The position numbers were made by a program, and so were the translations under genes. 14,386 bases of DNA from Burkholderiales bacterium. GTDB lineage: Bacteria > Pseudomonadota > Gammaproteobacteria > Burkholderiales > Usitatibacteraceae. The stretch lies in contig JACMOJ010000482.1 of assembly GCA_014378085.1 (NCBI GenBank), positions 1-14,386 on the forward strand. Direction: 5' to 3'. The notes below the pieces were generated by a model. The model was not told the DNA's origin, searched no databases, and worked only from the letters and a program-made list of their open reading frames with translations. Below are positions 7,545-14,334 of this stretch, piece by piece. Numbering within the stretch: position 1 is the first letter of the stretch; every line of letters begins with the position of its first letter.

Positions 7545-7588
7545 TTGGCGGGCATCTTCAAGCACTATCGTGTGAAGATGCCCGCCAA
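7545..7588 (-). terminator. Long perfect inverted repeat downstream of the dienelactone hydrolase gene
   Basis: TTGGCGGGCATCTTCA (7545-7560) pairs perfectly with TGAAGATGCCCGCCAA (7573-7588) around a 12-nt loop; a further CAC/GTG pairing in the loop extends the hairpin with a 2-nt bulge. It begins 21 bases beyond the hydrolase stop. No T-tract follows on either strand, so it is either a non-canonical terminator/mRNA-stabilising hairpin or a mobile palindromic repeat. Confidence 0.55.
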
Positions 7589-7609
7589 CTCAAGACTTAT
7601 TGGCTTTAC

Positions 7610-8533
7610 TTACTTCCCGCGCAGATTTTTATTGAAGAACGCAATAGTACGGTCCCACGCCAACTTCGCCGCCGTCGCGTCATACCGTGGCGTGGTGTCG
7701 TTGTTAAAGCCATGCTGGGTGTTTGGATAAATGAAGCCCTCATATTTCACACCAGCTGCCTTTAGCGCCGTTTCATACGCCGGCCAACCCGCGTTGATAC
7801 GCTCGTCGTTACTCGCGTAGTGGATCAGCAAAGGCGATTTGATCTTCGGCACGTCTTCCGTTTTTGCCGCGCTGCCGTAGAAAGGCACCGACGCTGCCAG
7901 GTCAGGAAGTTGGGTCGCCAGATAGTTGGCCATGCTGCCGCCGTAACAAAAACCGACCACACCGACTTTGCCGCTGACGTCTTTCATCGCCTTTAGGTAC
8001 CCGAAGGCGGCCACAAAGTCGGCACGCGCCTTGGTTTGATCGAGTTTGCCGAACGCTTCACGCGCTTTGTCTTCGTCACCCGGGTAGCCACCGAGCGGGG
8101 TGAGGGCGTCGGGTGCAAACGCAATGAAATTGTCCAGCGCGACTTTGCGGGCGATATCTTCGATGTGTGGGTTCAGCCCGCGGTTTTCATGCACCACCAA
8201 GACAGCAGGAAGTGTACCGGTCATTTTCGCTGGCATAACCAAGTAGCCTTTCATCTTGCCGTTGCCATCGGGCGAGGCGTACTCGACATACTTGGCGAGG
8301 ATGCGCGAATCATCGGCTTTGATCTGTTGGGCAGAAACAAAATTAGGGTTCAGCATTTCCAACAACATGGTGGCCGATACCCCGCCCACGGCATATTTAG
8401 TGGCACCGGCCAGAAAGCCGCGGCGATCAATTGCGCCATGAACGTATTGGTCAAATAATTTCAACACCTCCGGGTGAAAATCGGTGGCGGTCTTGCGTAT
8501 TGGGGCCGTTAGCGGCAATTGATCATCTGGCAC
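7610..8533 (-). CDS. Tat-exported dienelactone hydrolase family protein, 307 aa
   Basis: The enzyme is an alpha/beta hydrolase of the dienelactone hydrolase class, which opens lactone or ester bonds; the exact substrate is unknown. The nucleophile is C196 in GFCYGG, with D243 (SNDERI) and H274 (TQHGF) completing the triad, and E116 in HENRG is the DLH-specific glutamate. The N-terminus is odd but typical of this subfamily: about 36 residues precede a twin-arginine motif (DRRGFLAG, R37-R38) and a hydrophobic stretch ending near VSAQQ, implying folded export to the periplasm. The start is placed at the GTG at 8533 because AAAGGAGC lies just upstream on the coding strand; the frame extends to a TTG at 8584 that lacks any such site. 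It is transcribed alone, away from the plus-strand genes, and is followed by a long hairpin. Confidence 0.9.
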   Translation of the reverse strand: MPDDQLPLTAPIRKTATDFHPEVLKLFDQYVHGAIDRRGFLAGATKYAVGGVSATMLLEMLNPNFVSAQQIKADDSRILAKYVEYASPDGNGKMKGYLVMPAKMTGTLPAVLVVHENRGLNPHIEDIARKVALDNFIAFAPDALTPLGGYPGDEDKAREAFGKLDQTKARADFVAAFGYLKAMKDVSGKVGVVGFCYGGSMANYLATQLPDLAASVPFYGSAAKTEDVPKIKSPLLIHYASNDERINAGWPAYETALKAAGVKYEGFIYPNTQHGFNNDTTPRYDATAAKLAWDRTIAFFNKNLRGK

Positions 8534-8537
8534 GGTT

Positions 8538-8545
8538 GCTCCTTT
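8538..8545 (-). promoter_or_regulatory. Ribosome binding site fixing the hydrolase start
   Basis: On the minus strand AAAGGAGC is followed by AACC and GTG. This strong Shine-Dalgarno match selects the GTG at 8533 over the in-frame TTG at 8584. Confidence 0.75.
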
Positions 8546-8785
8546 AGCGAGTGGATTGGAATGGTGAGTAAGGTCTACTGACAAACAGTTTCCGACAAAG
8601 CCAACCGGCGAGCAAGCCGCTCTTAGTTACACCGCTTTATCTCAAAACCTGCCGTCGGCTGAAAGCGAATTAATCGCCGGGTTTTCTAGGGCTTTTCCAA
8701 TGCTTGTTAAAACCAATCCTGCGCGATAGTCAATCGTCAACAGTTTATCGACGCGTTTGTCCCCAAGACCGCCCCGGAGAACAAC

Positions 8786-9127
8786 ATGCCCCCGCTCAGC
8801 CGACTGAAACTCCCAATTGCCGCACGCCGCCTTCCGCACCAATCGTCGAGGCTATCGTGCATTGACGCCAGCAGCCGCTTTCTCGCCGCGTTGCAAGGCT
8901 CATTTGAGACGGCGCGAGACCAGTTCGACGTGAAAACATTAAACATTCCGGAATGGCGTCAAGCTGCAGACGCGTTGGACCACGCTTATCACGCTTGTAC
9001 CGCTCGGGCCAGGGGTGATGACATCGAAGCGTTATGCCGGGAAGCACAGCGTCGCGTAGAGATGGCGGTGCAGATGTCGATGGTTTCGACTTACTACGAC
9101 GGCCGCCTGGATCAGACCTACAACTGA
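8786..9127 (+). CDS. Hypothetical protein, 113 aa, mainly helical
   Basis: I do not recognise the family. The ATG is preceded by GGAGA (8776-8780) at good spacing. From about residue 28 onward the text reads as a soluble, mostly helical protein (FLAALQGSFETARDQF, EWRQAADALDHAYHAC, DIEALCREAQRRVEMAVQM) ending with STYYDGRLDQTYN. The first about 25 residues are Pro/Arg/Leu-rich and carry no signal peptide or membrane segment, so a cytoplasmic location is expected. There are three cysteines (CIDAS, HACTA, ALCRE). It stands alone, divergent from the hydrolase gene with about 250 bases between them and no close downstream partner. Overlapping minus-strand ORFs have less protein-like composition. 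A non-coding alternative cannot be excluded. Confidence 0.55.
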   Translation: MPPLSRLKLPIAARRLPHQSSRLSCIDASSRFLAALQGSFETARDQFDVKTLNIPEWRQAADALDHAYHACTARARGDDIEALCREAQRRVEMAVQMSMVSTYYDGRLDQTYN

Positions 9128-9510
9128 GCACGCGCTGACTTCCTCATTCGATATCCCAATCGTGATGACGCGGTCGGCTTGCCGACATTTTTTGAGTGGC
9201 TTGCCACAGTCGCGGCCTTGGATTGTCGAGCGCTGCAAAATACGTAGCAAAATCCCCCACTCGCCGCCTGATGACGGCTAACTGCCCCTTAGCAATGGGG
9301 GCAACCGGGCGCAACGACGGCGGACATTTCGTCCACTAGACGTCACAAAATTAATGGCGTCCATCAATTAGCGTTTCCCAAGCCAGCATCTCGTGGGCGC
9401 GCGATGGTCACAAACATTTCTATTTAATTAGAGTCAATCGCGACCCGACAGCTCTTTCCAATTTCGCCGATAAGTTCATAATTGCCGCTCCACTATTGAG
9501 GAGCGTCGGC
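9128..9510. other. Gene-free region upstream of the molybdenum hydroxylase-sox operon
   Basis: No protein-like ORF is visible on either strand. A small inverted repeat TGCCCC/GGGGCA (9283-9288 with 9298-9303) lies mid-region. The operon promoter must lie here: a CATAAT at 9477-9482 could be a -10 box, but no convincing -35 lies at the right spacing. GAGGAGC (9498-9504) is the ribosome binding site of the next gene. Confidence 0.5.
9498..9504 (+). promoter_or_regulatory. Ribosome binding site fixing the Fe-S subunit start
   Basis: GAGGAGC lies six bases before the ATG at 9511. It overlaps the in-frame TTG at 9496, ruling that out as the start. Confidence 0.75.
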
Positions 9511-10056
9511 ATGGCGAAATTAAACGTAAACGGCAAAGTACTCGACTATCAAGCGGATGCGGATACCCCGCTCCTTTGGGTCATTCGTGAACAACTCGGC
9601 CTGACCGGCACCAAATACGGCTGTGGCATTGCCCAATGCGGCTCCTGCACGGTACACATTGACGGCGCAGCAGTGCGCTCGTGTGTGATGCCGGCCGCGG
9701 CTGTTAAAGCCACGCAAAAGATCACCACCATCGAGGGCTTGTCGAAAGACGGGTCACACCCGATTCAAAAAGCGTGGGTCGCGCTGGATGTACCGCAGTG
9801 CGGTTTCTGCCAGTCCGGCATGATCATGGCCGCCACGGCATTGGTCAAAGCGAAGCCGAACCCGACCGATAAAGATATCGACGACGCGATGACCAACATT
9901 TGTCGCTGCGGTACCTACAATCGGGTTCGCGCGGGAATCAAGATGGCAGTACAAGAAATGGCCGGCGCTAAAAACACCACGAAAGCCGCGCCAAAAAAAG
10001 TGGCCAATGCCAGCAACGCATTAAATATTGTGCACGTTGATGGCGGTGCCGCATGA
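9511..10056 (+). CDS. 2Fe-2S subunit of an IorAB-type molybdenum hydroxylase (xanthine oxidase family), 181 aa
   Basis: This is the small electron-transfer subunit of a xanthine oxidase-family hydroxylase. An N-terminal plant-type ferredoxin domain carries C38, C43, C46 and C58 ([10 protein letters not shown]...C), and a C-terminal helical domain carries C97, C100, C131 and C133 (QCGFC...CRCGTY): two 2Fe-2S clusters carrying electrons away from the molybdenum site. The start is the ATG at 9511 after GAGGAGC. Length is slightly above the usual 150-160 residues because of a tail from about residue 152 ([17 protein letters not shown]) unlike the domain itself. The subunit has no signal peptide and would have to travel to the periplasm folded with its partner's Tat signal. 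Its TGA overlaps the next ATG (ATGA, 10053-10056). No FAD-subunit gene is present, consistent with the IorAB type, which passes electrons to cytochromes. Confidence 0.92.
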   Translation: MAKLNVNGKVLDYQADADTPLLWVIREQLGLTGTKYGCGIAQCGSCTVHIDGAAVRSCVMPAAAVKATQKITTIEGLSKDGSHPIQKAWVALDVPQCGFCQSGMIMAATALVKAKPNPTDKDIDDAMTNICRCGTYNRVRAGIKMAVQEMAGAKNTTKAAPKKVANASNALNIVHVDGGAA

Positions 10057-11195
10057 AGACCGTCAACATTTCACGCCGCCAGTTTATGCAGGGCTCCACC
10101 GCTGTTGCGGGTTCATTGGTGGTTGGCTTTCATGTGCCGTTTTTGAAGGATGCCAACGCCCAAGCCATCACCTCAACCGCGCCTGAAATTAACGCGTGGG
10201 TGGTGATTCAACCGAACGATCAAGTCGTGGTGCGAATTGCCCGCTCAGAAATGGGGCAAGGCACATTGACCGGTTTGGCGCAGCTGGTTGCTGAAGAACT
10301 AGAGTGTGATTGGGCAAAGGTCACCACCGAATATCCAACGCCCGGCCAAAGTGTTGCGCGCAAACGCCCGTGGGGCAGTTTTGGCACCGGCGGTAGCCAG
10401 GGTATTCGCGGCTCACAGGATTACGTTCGCAAGGGCGGTGCGGCCGCACGCATGATGTTGATCCAAGCCGCGGCGGACGAGTGGAAAGTGCCGGTTGCGG
10501 AATGCAGCGTAGCGAAAGGTGTCATCACCCACGCGGCATCATCACGCACCACCACCTTTGGCAAGATGGCGCCAGCCGCGGCCAAGCTCCCCGCACCCAC
10601 GGAGGTCAAACTTAAAGACCCCAAAGACTGGCAAATCGCCGGCAAACGCATCGCACGATTGGATACGATCGACAAAACCACCGGTAAACAAATCTACGGC
10701 ATGGATATCAACATGCCGGGCCTGTTGAATGCGGCGGTGCTGGATTGCCCGGTATTTGGCGGCAAGTTGAAATCCTTCGACGATGCGACAGTGTTAAAAC
10801 GCCCCGGCGTGAAGAAGGTCATTCGCATTAACGACAGCGCGGTCGCGGTCGTCGCCGACACTTGGTGGCGCGCCAAAACCGCATTGGACGCCCTAAAGGT
10901 CGAATGGGACGAAGGCCCCAATGCAAAACTTTCCAGCGCAACGTTCGCCGAGGTATTAAAAGCCGGGCTCACCGCCAAAGACGCGGTAGTTGGCAGCACC
11001 GTTGGTGATGCACCGGCGGCAATCGCCAGCGCTGCACGCACCGTCGAGGCCACCTACTCGTATCCGCATCAAAACCACGCGTGTATGGAAACCATGAACG
11101 CCACTGTGAAGTGGACACCCGAGCTGTGTGAAGCTTGGGTGCCGACACAAAACGGCGAAGCCGCACATGCCGTCGCGGCGGAGGCGGCCGGCTAG
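10053..11195 (+). pseudogene. Molybdopterin-binding subunit of the IorAB-type hydroxylase: N-terminal part, ended by an in-frame TAG
   Basis: This is the first 380 codons of the large catalytic subunit. A Tat signal opens it (ISRRQFMQG, R8-R9, hydrophobic stretch to about residue 37), predicting periplasmic export with the Fe-S subunit. Family motifs: SEMGQG (65-70) near the molybdopterin site, WGSFGTGGSQGIRGS (about 107-121), the interdomain stretch GKRIARLDTIDKTTGKQIYG starting the substrate-channel domain, then QNHACMETMNATV. At codon 381 (11193-11195) a TAG occurs where homologues usually have leucine or a similar residue before the (P)PxKVEVYKMHLGGGFGRR stretch; the frame continues undamaged beyond it. 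TTG to TAG needs one base change. As written, this fragment lacks half the cofactor site and should be inactive unless the TAG is read through or is a sequence error. Confidence 0.85.
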
Positions 11196-12230
11196 CCGCC
11201 GACGAAAGTCGAAGTCTACAAAATGCATTTGGGCGGCGGTTTTGGGCGGCGCGGTGGTACCGACTACGTGCGGCAAGCCGTGTTGATTGCCAAACAAATG
11301 CCGGGCACACCGATCAAGATGATTTGGTCGCGCGAAGAAGACATGGCGCATGGCCAATATCACCCGATCACTCATTGCAAAATGGTGGCAGGGCTCGATG
11401 ACAAGGGTGAGATCACCGGGCTGCATATGCGAATTTCTGGGCAATCGATCCTAGCCGGACTGCGCCCCGAGGCGATTCGTGATGGCAAAGACCCGGTGGT
11501 GTTTCAAGGCTTGAATTTGGGCGGACCGGAGACCGCGATTGGTTACACCTTCCCCAATTTGTTGGTCGACCACGCGATGCGTAACCCGCACGTGCCACCG
11601 GGTTTTTGGCGCGGCGTGAACCTGAATCAAAACGCGATTTACCTAGAATCGTTCATCGACGAAATCGCCCACGCGACCAAGCAAGACCCGTTGGCGTTGC
11701 GTCGTAAGCTGATGGCTAAACACCCGAAGCATTTGGCGGTGCTCGACGCGGTGGCTAAACATGTCGGCTGGGATAAACCTGCGCCGAAGGGCGTATTCCG
11801 CGGCTTGGCGCAAACCATGGGCTTTGGTGCCTATGTCGCGGCGTGTGCTGAAGTCTCAGTGAGCAAAGATGGCGCGCTGAAAATTCACCGCATTGTCGCG
11901 GCGACGGATTGCGGCTACGCGGTCAACCCTCAGCAGATAGAAGCGCAAGTGGAAGGCTCATTTGTGTATGGGCTTGGCGCGGCGCTGTATCAAGAGTGCA
12001 CGGTTAAGGACGGTCGGATTGTCGAGACCAACTTCCATCAGTATCCGTCAATGAAGCTCGCAGATATGCCAAAGGTCGAAACCTTAATCGTCGCTTCCGG
12101 CGGGTTCTGGGGCGGCGTCGGTGAACCGACCATTGCGGTGGCGGCACCGGCGGTATTAAACGCGATTTTTGCTGCAACCGGCAAACGTATTCGTGACATG
12201 CCGCTGAAGAACCACAGTCTGAAAGCGTAG
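11196..12230 (+). pseudogene. Molybdopterin-binding subunit of the IorAB-type hydroxylase: C-terminal part after the TAG
   Basis: It continues in the same frame as the upstream part and completes a 725-codon protein, a normal length for IorB-type subunits. It opens PPTKVEVYKMHLGGGFGRRGG, the molybdopterin-binding loop, followed by KMIWSREEDMAHGQYHP, PPGFWRGVNLNQNAIYLESF (conserved PxGxWRxV...NxxxxExF) and, near the C-terminus, GGVGEPT with the catalytic glutamate that activates the molybdenum-bound water (about residue 691 of the full frame). The first ATG (11223) has no clear ribosome binding site and lies inside the conserved loop, so independent translation would give a fragment lacking part of the fold. 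The substrate is unknown: IorAB relatives oxidise isoquinoline, aldehydes or N-heterocycles. The final TAG overlaps the soxX GTG by one base. Confidence 0.85.
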
Positions 12231-12706
12231 TGTTGGCACACGTGGTGGCCGGGCCGCTGCGGCGACGGATTGTTGCGGGGGCCATATTCTTTTATAGCTT
12301 GGCTGCTGTTGCACAAGTGGTGCCGTCTTCTGTCGAAGATGGCATCTCCTTACCGCTGTCAGGTTTGGTGGGGGATGCCGCACGCGGCAAATCGATCGTT
12401 GCCAATCGCCAGCAAGGTCTTTGTGTCCTCTGTCACCAAATACCGAGCAATGTTGGCGCGCCACCTGGGCTAGCTATGTTTCAGGGCAACCTCGCGCCGT
12501 CCATTGCTGGCGCAGGCAGTCGCTGGAGTGCCGCGCAGCTGCGGCTACGAATTGTGGATAGTCGCAAACTCAACCCAAACAGCATCATGCCCGCCTACCA
12601 TCGCACCGATGCTCTGACCCGTGTTGGCACCGCATGGCAGGGAAAACCCATCCTCGACGCCCAACAAATCGAAGATGTTGTTGCGTTCCTTGTCACCTTA
12701 AAATGA
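12230..12706 (+). CDS. soxX: SoxX, monohaem c-type cytochrome subunit of the thiosulfate-oxidising SoxAX complex
   Basis: SoxX accepts electrons from SoxA when thiosulfate is conjugated to the SoxYZ carrier cysteine in the periplasm. The protein has a Sec signal (RRRIVAGAIFFYSLAAVAQ, cleavage near residue 29). One haem motif, CVLCH, lies at residues 65-69, and the distal methionine is M120 in SIMPAYHR, as in SoxX proteins. Length (158 aa) fits a compact SoxX. The start is the GTG at 12230, whose G is the last base of the preceding TAG (TAGTG). No strong Shine-Dalgarno site is present, so translation may depend on ribosomes finishing the molybdopterin subunit; GTG codons at 12242 and 12245 are alternatives. 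It leads soxYZA with minimal gaps. Confidence 0.88.
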   Translation: MLAHVVAGPLRRRIVAGAIFFYSLAAVAQVVPSSVEDGISLPLSGLVGDAARGKSIVANRQQGLCVLCHQIPSNVGAPPGLAMFQGNLAPSIAGAGSRWSAAQLRLRIVDSRKLNPNSIMPAYHRTDALTRVGTAWQGKPILDAQQIEDVVAFLVTLK

Positions 12707-12713
12707 GGAAACC

Positions 12714-13166
12714 ATGACGGCGCGACGGGATTTCCTGACACAGGTTTCTGCAATTGGTGCTTCCGCTTTTCTGTTACGTCCGGTAGCGGCTCTTGCGGAA
12801 AACGACCCGCTCGCCGCGCTCACCCGCGCCTACGCGGGCAACGGGCAAATCCGCGAAGCTAGGGTGACGCTGGAAATTGCGCCGCTCGTCGATAACGGCA
12901 ATAGCGTGCCGATTACTATCACGGTACAAAGCCCGATGACCGCAACAGACCGTGTGGTGGGAATCGCCGTTTTCAACGAAAAAAATCCGCAGCCCGAAGT
13001 GGCCGAATTCACACTCGGCCCACGCGCAGGGCGCGCTAAAATTGCGACGCGAATTCGTCTTGCCACCACACAAAAACTTGTTGCGGTGGCAAAGATGGCC
13101 GACGGCAGCTGCTGGACGCACACCGTGGAAGTCGTCGTCACGCTCGCTGCGTGTCTTGAAGACTGA
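12714..13166 (+). CDS. soxY: SoxY, sulfur-carrier subunit of SoxYZ with variant C-terminus
   Basis: SoxY covalently carries the sulfur intermediates of the Sox cycle on a C-terminal cysteine. The N-terminus has a Tat signal (TARRDFLTQ, hydrophobic stretch, cleavage near ALA|EN at residue 29), typical of SoxY, which is exported folded with SoxZ. The Ig-like core matches the family (ENDPLAALTRAYAGNGQI, VPITITVQSPM, VAVAKMADGS). The end is unusual: canonical SoxY finishes with the swinging arm GGCGG, whereas this one finishes TLAACLED, keeping a single cysteine (C147) four residues from the end but without the flanking glycines. A second cysteine, C133, sits where Ser or Phe is usual (GSCW). GAGGAA just before the ATG serves as ribosome binding site; the gene follows soxX by 7 bases and precedes soxZ by 15. 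Confidence 0.88.
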   Translation: MTARRDFLTQVSAIGASAFLLRPVAALAENDPLAALTRAYAGNGQIREARVTLEIAPLVDNGNSVPITITVQSPMTATDRVVGIAVFNEKNPQPEVAEFTLGPRAGRAKIATRIRLATTQKLVAVAKMADGSCWTHTVEVVVTLAACLED

Positions 13167-13181
13167 TCGGAAGGAGACATC

Positions 13182-13523
13182 ATGGCGCGCAATATTCTGA
13201 CCGTACCCACTAGTGCAAAAACAGGCGACATTATCGAGCTGCGCGCGTTGATCCAGCACCCCATGGAAACGGGTTACCGTCGATCCAGTGAAGGCATGAT
13301 GATGGCGCGCGAGCTGATTCGGTCCTTCACCTGTCGCTTTCTAGAAGCAGGCAAAACCGGCGAGGGTGAACTTGTCTTCACCGCCAAATTGTTCGCCGCG
13401 GTCTCCGCGAACCCATACTTGTCGTTTCACACGACAGCTTTTGCCAGCGGCGCGTTTTTGTTTGTTTGGGCCGGTGACAATGGTTTTGCGCAGAGCGAGC
13501 GCGTGGCCATCACGGTTCGGTAG
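13182..13523 (+). CDS. soxZ: SoxZ, partner subunit of the SoxYZ carrier, 113 aa
   Basis: SoxZ forms the heterodimer with SoxY that shuttles between SoxAX, SoxB and, where present, SoxCD. The sequence is typical in length and motifs: PTSAKTGDIIELRALIQHPMET starts the Ig-like fold, MMARELIRSFTCRF lies in the middle, and it ends FLFVWAGDNGFAQSERVAITVR with the conserved WxDNxG-type turn. No signal peptide is present, as expected because SoxZ is co-exported on the SoxY Tat signal. AAGGAGA at 13171-13177 gives a strong ribosome binding site five bases before the ATG. The gene ends with TAG, 10 bases before the soxA start. Confidence 0.93.
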   Translation: MARNILTVPTSAKTGDIIELRALIQHPMETGYRRSSEGMMMARELIRSFTCRFLEAGKTGEGELVFTAKLFAAVSANPYLSFHTTAFASGAFLFVWAGDNGFAQSERVAITVR

Positions 13524-13533
13524 GTCGATCAGC

Positions 13534-14334
13534 GTGAATCCAACTCGCACTACGTTATGTTTTGGACTCGCGCTTCCGGCGACGCTGTTCGGTATGTGTT
13601 TCGCCATAAGCGCCTGCGCACAGCCACCAACCGACACCCGTAAATCAGGCTACACCTACATGGCGCCGGCAACACAGGCGCTACAGAACGACGACAGCCA
13701 AAACCCCGCAATGTTGTGGGTGAAAGACGGCGAGGCGGCTTGGCAGCGCACCGAGGGCATCGCAGGTAAATCTTGCGCAACCTGCCACGGCGACGCCAAA
13801 AAAAGTATGCGCGGTGTCGCCGCGCGGTTCCCGGCGTATTCCACCGCAATCGGTCGGGTGCGCAACCTACAGCAACAAATCAACCTGTGTCGCACTTCGC
13901 ATCAAAAAACACCGTCATTATCGATAGAGCATCAAACGCTGATTGCGCTTGAAAGTTTCATCGCGTTGCAGTCACGTGGCATGCCGATTAAACCTCCGGT
14001 AGAGCCAAAGCTCGCGGACGCGCAGAAGAAGGGCGAGGCGCTATTTAATCAACGTATTGGCCAAATCGATTTGAGTTGTCACGATTGTCACAACAATCAG
14101 CCTGGTCGATCGCTGGCTGGAAATTTGATCCCACAAGCACATCCCACCGGTTACCCACTGTATCGTTTGGAATGGCAGGGTGTTGGTGGGCTCCAGCGCC
14201 GCCTGCGCAACTGTATGGTCGGCGTGCGCGCCGAGCCGTACGCTTTTGGCAGCGATGAAATGGTGGCGCTGGAAGCGTACCTGGCGGTACGCGCGGCAGG
14301 GATGAAACTGGAAGCGCCTGCGGTTAGGCCGTGA
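13534..14334 (+). CDS. soxA: SoxA, dihaem cytochrome c subunit of SoxAX, 266 aa
   Basis: SoxA is the catalytic subunit joining thiosulfate to SoxYZ. Two haem motifs are present, CATCH (81-85) and CHDCH (182-186), so this is the dihaem class. C119 (INLCR) is the likely axial ligand of the first haem and C227 (RNCMVGVRAEP) the active-site cysteine that ligates the second as a persulfide in characterised SoxA. The start is taken as GTG 13534, the only start after soxZ that gives a complete signal peptide; the frame is open back to 13366 inside soxZ but reads as a shadow there. The signal ends FAISACAQ, matching a lipobox (ISAC, C28), so the mature protein could be lipid-anchored, although ordinary cleavage is also plausible. 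No strong ribosome binding site precedes the GTG, suggesting coupling to soxZ. Downstream genes lie beyond the window. Confidence 0.92.
   Translation: MNPTRTTLCFGLALPATLFGMCFAISACAQPPTDTRKSGYTYMAPATQALQNDDSQNPAMLWVKDGEAAWQRTEGIAGKSCATCHGDAKKSMRGVAARFPAYSTAIGRVRNLQQQINLCRTSHQKTPSLSIEHQTLIALESFIALQSRGMPIKPPVEPKLADAQKKGEALFNQRIGQIDLSCHDCHNNQPGRSLAGNLIPQAHPTGYPLYRLEWQGVGGLQRRLRNCMVGVRAEPYAFGSDEMVALEAYLAVRAAGMKLEAPAVRP

Noticed and set aside
8534..8584. TTG start giving a 324-aa dienelactone hydrolase
   Set aside because: It has no ribosome binding site, whereas the GTG at 8533 has AAAGGAGC directly upstream.
11223..12230. Separate functional gene from ATG 11223
   Set aside because: The ATG lies inside a conserved molybdopterin loop with no clear ribosome binding site; it is the rest of the interrupted subunit.
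13366..13533. Long N-terminal extension of SoxA inside soxZ
   Set aside because: It is a shadow frame of soxZ; the signal peptide begins at the GTG at 13534.
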